From the NCBI GenBank assembly GCA_965178585.1, contig OZ238267.1, forward strand, positions 992,001 through 1,056,000: DNA of 64,000 nucleotides. The letters run 5' to 3'. This document shows positions 62,801 to 64,000 of the stretch, piece after piece. How positions within the stretch are numbered: position 1 is the stretch's first letter; every line of letters begins with the position of its first letter. The position numbers and the translations under genes were made by a program. A model generated the notes under the pieces. The model was not told where the DNA came from, ran no database searches, and worked only from the letters and a program-made list of their open reading frames with translations. This stretch comes from Marifrigoribacter sp965178585. Its GTDB lineage: Bacteria; Bacteroidota; Bacteroidia; Flavobacteriales; Flavobacteriaceae.

Positions 62801-62964
62801 GTACCTTGAATGTTTACATTATAAGTATTTCCACTCGGAATAAGAGTATTTGCACTTATCGGAAAAACACCTCTTCCATTATAACCTGGATGAATATCTC
62901 CAGTCATTGTAAGTGCCATTGCAGTTACTAAATTAGAAGGAACTATTCCTGATAGGCTAACCAA
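56815..62964 (-). CDS. Giant T9SS type-A surface protein, distal part of an interrupted gene
   Basis: From the TTG at 62964 the frame encodes 2049 residues, but the coding sequence really continues upstream without a start or signal peptide to a TGA at 63451-63453 and then again to the window edge. Parts, in this numbering: a beta-sheet module 'YDQLLVTGTVDITDVNLTLVDNF' (about 50-135), a long glycine-rich beta-helix-like region of about 44-residue repeats (about 300-1100, 'ITMTGTGGTGVNFANGI' style), a second copy of the module ('FDQIVVNGIVDITDATLNLIDNF', about 1130-1205), three Ig-like repeats ('DLTVECDGAGNVTDFNDWLNNTF'), an HYR domain ('VIGCPGDVTAFTEDGDC'), four repeats of the 'CQNITVQLDDTGNASI' kind, and a type-A sorting tail ('LYPNPADNKVHLSNP...VYDLTGRIV', about 1970-2049). 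It would be a secreted, surface-attached protein; enzymatic motifs were not found. Confidence 0.85.
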   Translation of the reverse strand: MVSLSGIVPSNLVTAMALTMTGDIHPGYNGRGVFPISANTLIPSGNTYNVNIQGTATAGTNYDQLLVTGTVDITDVNLTLVDNFGGSATPFDILTIINNDDVDPVVGTFTGLPDGSPIAFNGETWYIYYDQGDGNDVVLRSSAINVEVDASGNLVFNDSVGEDDELTIVIDGTNYRISDPNKPVIAGQGATQDGNDVLVTIASVIGAININTQDGDDSLNVDLDGGNFGDIVNYDGGNQNSSPGDIMLLSATGNYASVTHNFTNANDGFIDVTGNTTFNYVGLEPIVDNLNAADRIFNFNGGAETITLDSGGVLDNQIDSTLGEIVDFTNPSNSLTINGGTGDDIINIEGVDAGFDADLNVNGNDANDMIVFQTNATNLGSGNLTTTSENLQVLADVSTTGAIATTTTSGSYVNNATIQTTDGDITMLAGSAPTAGLSQSGIAVVSGTIQTTGTGNISLTGTVATIATSVGVNGVYVGNGSMVSTVTGAINITGNGASIGDRLNMGVRFSSSPTIQSVDGVITVSGNGTNGTGNLNIGLNLFSGTVMQVTGIGTINLSGLGGTGGTDRSYGIAVNGSSVTTSGGGMTLNGFAGAGTTWEQTGVDIRSGGSLSDSADGDIIVNGLGSLSGSSGNYGIAIIDSGSALTTSNGNITMTGFGGGNGTDVENLGIVVAFDARVESTGTGSITLNGTGGNGTEYSTGIDNTTAIVRTNNGDINYTGIGGTGTLNYNNGVSLFSNTVVESTGTGAVTITGTGGTGIDENNGVLNSASNINSNGGNIAINGTAGNGGYNNNGVVIATGNVANTSGDTFITGIGMGLFDNNNGVYVNGSSILNTTTGNLSITGNATTTSTGQFNFGVRLDNPSLVQTADGTITLNGTGGTGTGSFNAGIGLIGGSVIATGVGSLSFTGIGGSSGVQFQSGIYMQSGNVVESNGGGITMTGTGGTGVNFANGITLRHNGNIQDNNGGHISLTGTGGNGNGGDMGLFFLQGDFSVSTSTGAITLNGTATNTIGGINDGIFMQDTPFINSGSGTITMNGTSADALFSGINITSLGGAITTSGNIIANANIGELNTPAGIPATAIFDAGSTTINGVMAPGQSPGQMTVNGSFNLSSGDTYEWEIDNNTTPGSDFDQIVVNGIVDITDATLNLIDNFAGALPEADEYVIIDNDGTDAVVGTFNGLANNDAIPFNGQFLFIYYDGGDGNDVVLVVDSTPTAFCQPFTAELDASGNVTILPSDVDGGSFDPDGPVTLTLDNDTFSCADVGPNTVTLTVTDSTGNTASCTAIVTVVDNIFPTWVNTPTDLTVECDGAGNVTDFNDWLNNTFTGTDNCPNWVITNDSTGLSDDCGETGSETVTFTLTDASGNAITETVTFTIEDTIDPTWDVIPTDLTVECDGAGNVTDFNDWLNNTFSGSDSCSGFATVTNNSTGLSDDCGETGSETVTFTLTDDCGNDITETVTFTIEDTVDPFWDVAPADLTVECDGAGNVADFDAWLNSTFSGSDTCSGSAVVTHNSTGLSDDCGETGSETVTFTLTDDCGNDITMDATFTIEDTTPAVIGCPGDVTAFTEDGDCGAIVLFQNAVAIEECGDVIVYQTEGLGSGSVFPIGDTLIEFTAQDSCGNLSTCTFTVTVVDDDAPTAVCQNITVQLDDTGNASITANEVNFGSSDNCGVGTLEIDIDTFDCSNVGDNDVTLTVTDVNGNSSTCVAVVTVEDVTAPVVACQDIVVELGADGTVTIDPMDVDGGSSDACGIATYELNIDTFGCLDVGDSTVILTVTDVNGNQSSCSATVTVEDNMAPELVCMDVTLELNQDGIAYIIPSQLVETINDPCGVLVFTADVDELYCSDIGTPVTVNIFANDGNGNSSFCSSTVTVVDVLGPQIVCPPNEQVNLDPNGTYTLGDYIGDGIATATDNCTDPVTIFTQDPAAGTTLGFGVQTITFTAEDEYGNVSTCSFELDVQEILGANDSEDFSSLVLYPNPADNKVHLSNPRLMDLNEVTVYDLTGRIVNKVDLSNMGSEITIDVSNLANATYLLVIKGSQGTSTKQLIVNNY

Positions 62965-64000
62965 ATATCCGGTTGGAGCAGTTAAAGAAACATTTCCTAA
63001 ACTATTTATACTAGTAGCATTATTCGATAAATAAATTCCAGCAGTATTTGCATTTCCTGCGGTTCCAGTAATCGATATATCCCCAGTTCCGGTTGAAGTT
63101 ATTGGACAGCCAATATTTACCCCTTCATTAAATCCTCCAGTTGTATCTGTACCAGTACCATTAATTGTAATAGCTCCATTTTCTGCACTAACAGAAGTTG
63201 TAGTTGATACAATTTCGACACCTCTATTTACATTAGTTCCTTCACCTCCTGAACCAGTAATAACAATAGTACCTGCAGCAGAAGTTGCTATGTTTGCTGA
63301 ATTACGGATACTTGTTCCTAGATTATAGGGTCCAAATGCACTTGCACTTGCTGTTCCATTAATATTTATATTTCCACCATTAGATTGAACAGAAACTCCT
63401 GTACCTTGAATATCAACTCCTCTATTTTGCTGATCACCAGCACCACCAAATCATGTAATAGAAATATTTCCTGTAAGTAAATCTTCAAACTTGGCTTGAT
63501 TATGTAAAGCAACACCTTGATTAAAGCTTCCTGTACCATTTCCACCGGTTCCATGAGCAGTTATTCCTCCACTATTTGTTTGTGCAATGGCGTTATTAAA
63601 TACAACTCCATAGTTGCCTGATGCTCCATTTGCACCTGTCCCTGTGAATGAAATAGCTCCATTTGCGGTATCTGTGATAAGTGAATTGTTAACTATTACA
63701 ATTCCATGATTTGAATTACCTGTTCCTGAAGTAGAGGATCCATTAATAGTTATTCCACCACCAGCAGTACTAATGGTACTATTGTTTCCTTCTACTCCAA
63801 AATTTGAATTAACCCCTGCACCTCCAGAAGCTAATATGTTTATTGCACCTGTTCCTGTACTACTAATAGATGAATTGCCAACAAAACGAAGTCCTCTATT
63901 ATTATTTCCAGTACCATTACCTCCAGTAGCATTAAATGTTATATTTCCATTATTACTTCTAACAGAACTTGTCCCATTTAAATCAACTCCAATATTTTCA
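62965..64000 (-). pseudogene. Upstream part of the same giant gene, interrupted by an in-frame TGA and cut by the window edge
   Basis: In the frame of the distal part, bases 62965-63450 and 63454-64000 are both open and encode the same glycine-rich repeats (for instance 'GTGDISITGTAGNANTAGI' and 'GGGITINGSSTSGTGNSNHG'). Between them stands TGA at 63451-63453, within 'GNISIT*FGGAGDQQNRG', where sister repeats read ITGFGG or MTGFGG with a GGA codon. A single base change (GGA to TGA) explains it, with no frameshift. The gene continues beyond 64000, so the start is not seen. A natural nonsense mutation, a strain polymorphism or a sequencing error are all possible. Confidence 0.85.

Noticed and set aside
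62950..62964. TTG at 62964 as the true start of the second giant protein
   Set aside because: The frame continues upstream with the same repeat sequence, and no signal peptide follows the TTG, which a T9SS substrate needs.
63366..63554. A 62-codon minus-strand frame across the interruption
   Set aside because: It is in a different frame from the giant gene and encodes no repeat-like sequence; it is a shadow.

Overview
The window is AT-rich DNA from a member of the Bacteroidota, almost certainly a marine-type Flavobacteriaceae. The signs are the rpsU-xer-tRNA-tuf-tRNA(Trp)-secE-nusG-rplKAJL-rpoBC order, many TAnnTTTG (-7) promoter elements of the Bacteroidota sigma factor, type IX secretion (T9SS) C-terminal sorting domains, PorP/SprF, DUF2851, DUF3467, DUF4369 and DUF1343 proteins, and sparse Shine-Dalgarno sites. 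Genus is not determined.

Layout. 1-11 kb is a patchwork of short units: the end of an outer-membrane beta-barrel, a fatty-acyl desaturase, a Crp/Fnr regulator, an amidohydrolase lipoprotein, a duplicated repeat lipoprotein, an AlkD-like glycosylase, a zincin lipoprotein, a DUF2059 protein, a methyltransferase, a YkgJ-type cysteine-cluster protein, a NamZ-like muramidase and a LolC/E-like permease. 11-21 kb holds a cysteine synthase, DUF2851, PspC, a K+ channel, an AGCS symporter, a helix-hairpin-helix protein, an acyl-CoA dehydrogenase whose 3' end is triplicated as an 83-bp repeat, and a carboxypeptidase-regulatory-domain protein. 21-36 kb is the information-processing core: rpsU, a Xer recombinase, four tRNAs, tuf, tRNA-Trp, secE, nusG, rplK, rplA, rplJ, rplL, rpoB and rpoC, followed by DUF3467 and prfC.

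38.4-50.1 kb is a cell-surface cluster: an 8.7-kb gene for a 2906-residue T9SS type-B adhesin-like protein with two blocks of tandem repeats, then a PorP/SprF-like outer-membrane protein and an OmpA/PD40 protein. This resembles the sprB-sprF-ompA modules of gliding flavobacteria, in which the SprF-like protein serves secretion or attachment of its neighbouring giant protein. 50.2-56.7 kb carries idi, a pterin synthase homologue, a mannose-6-phosphate isomerase, a small conserved protein, a DUF4369 lipoprotein, a DUF819 membrane protein with an alpha/beta hydrolase, an S1/P1 nuclease and a DoxX protein.

From 56.8 kb to the right edge lies a second giant secreted protein on the minus strand: glycine-rich beta-helix-like repeats, then Ig/HYR-like repeats, then a T9SS type-A sorting tail. 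Its frame is open from 56815 to the window edge except for one in-frame TGA at 63451-63453, so as sequenced the gene is interrupted and its 2.2-kilo-residue distal part is separated from any signal peptide.

The most useful second looks are the nonsense codon in this giant gene, the near-identical 486-bp and 237-bp coding repeats, the 83-bp triplication with its inverted repeat, a 17-bp terminator palindrome embedded in the coding end of the DUF4369 gene, the terminator abutting the xer start codon, the hairpin-plus-U-tract leader before the tRNA-tuf cluster, and the apparent lack of hpf at its usual place.
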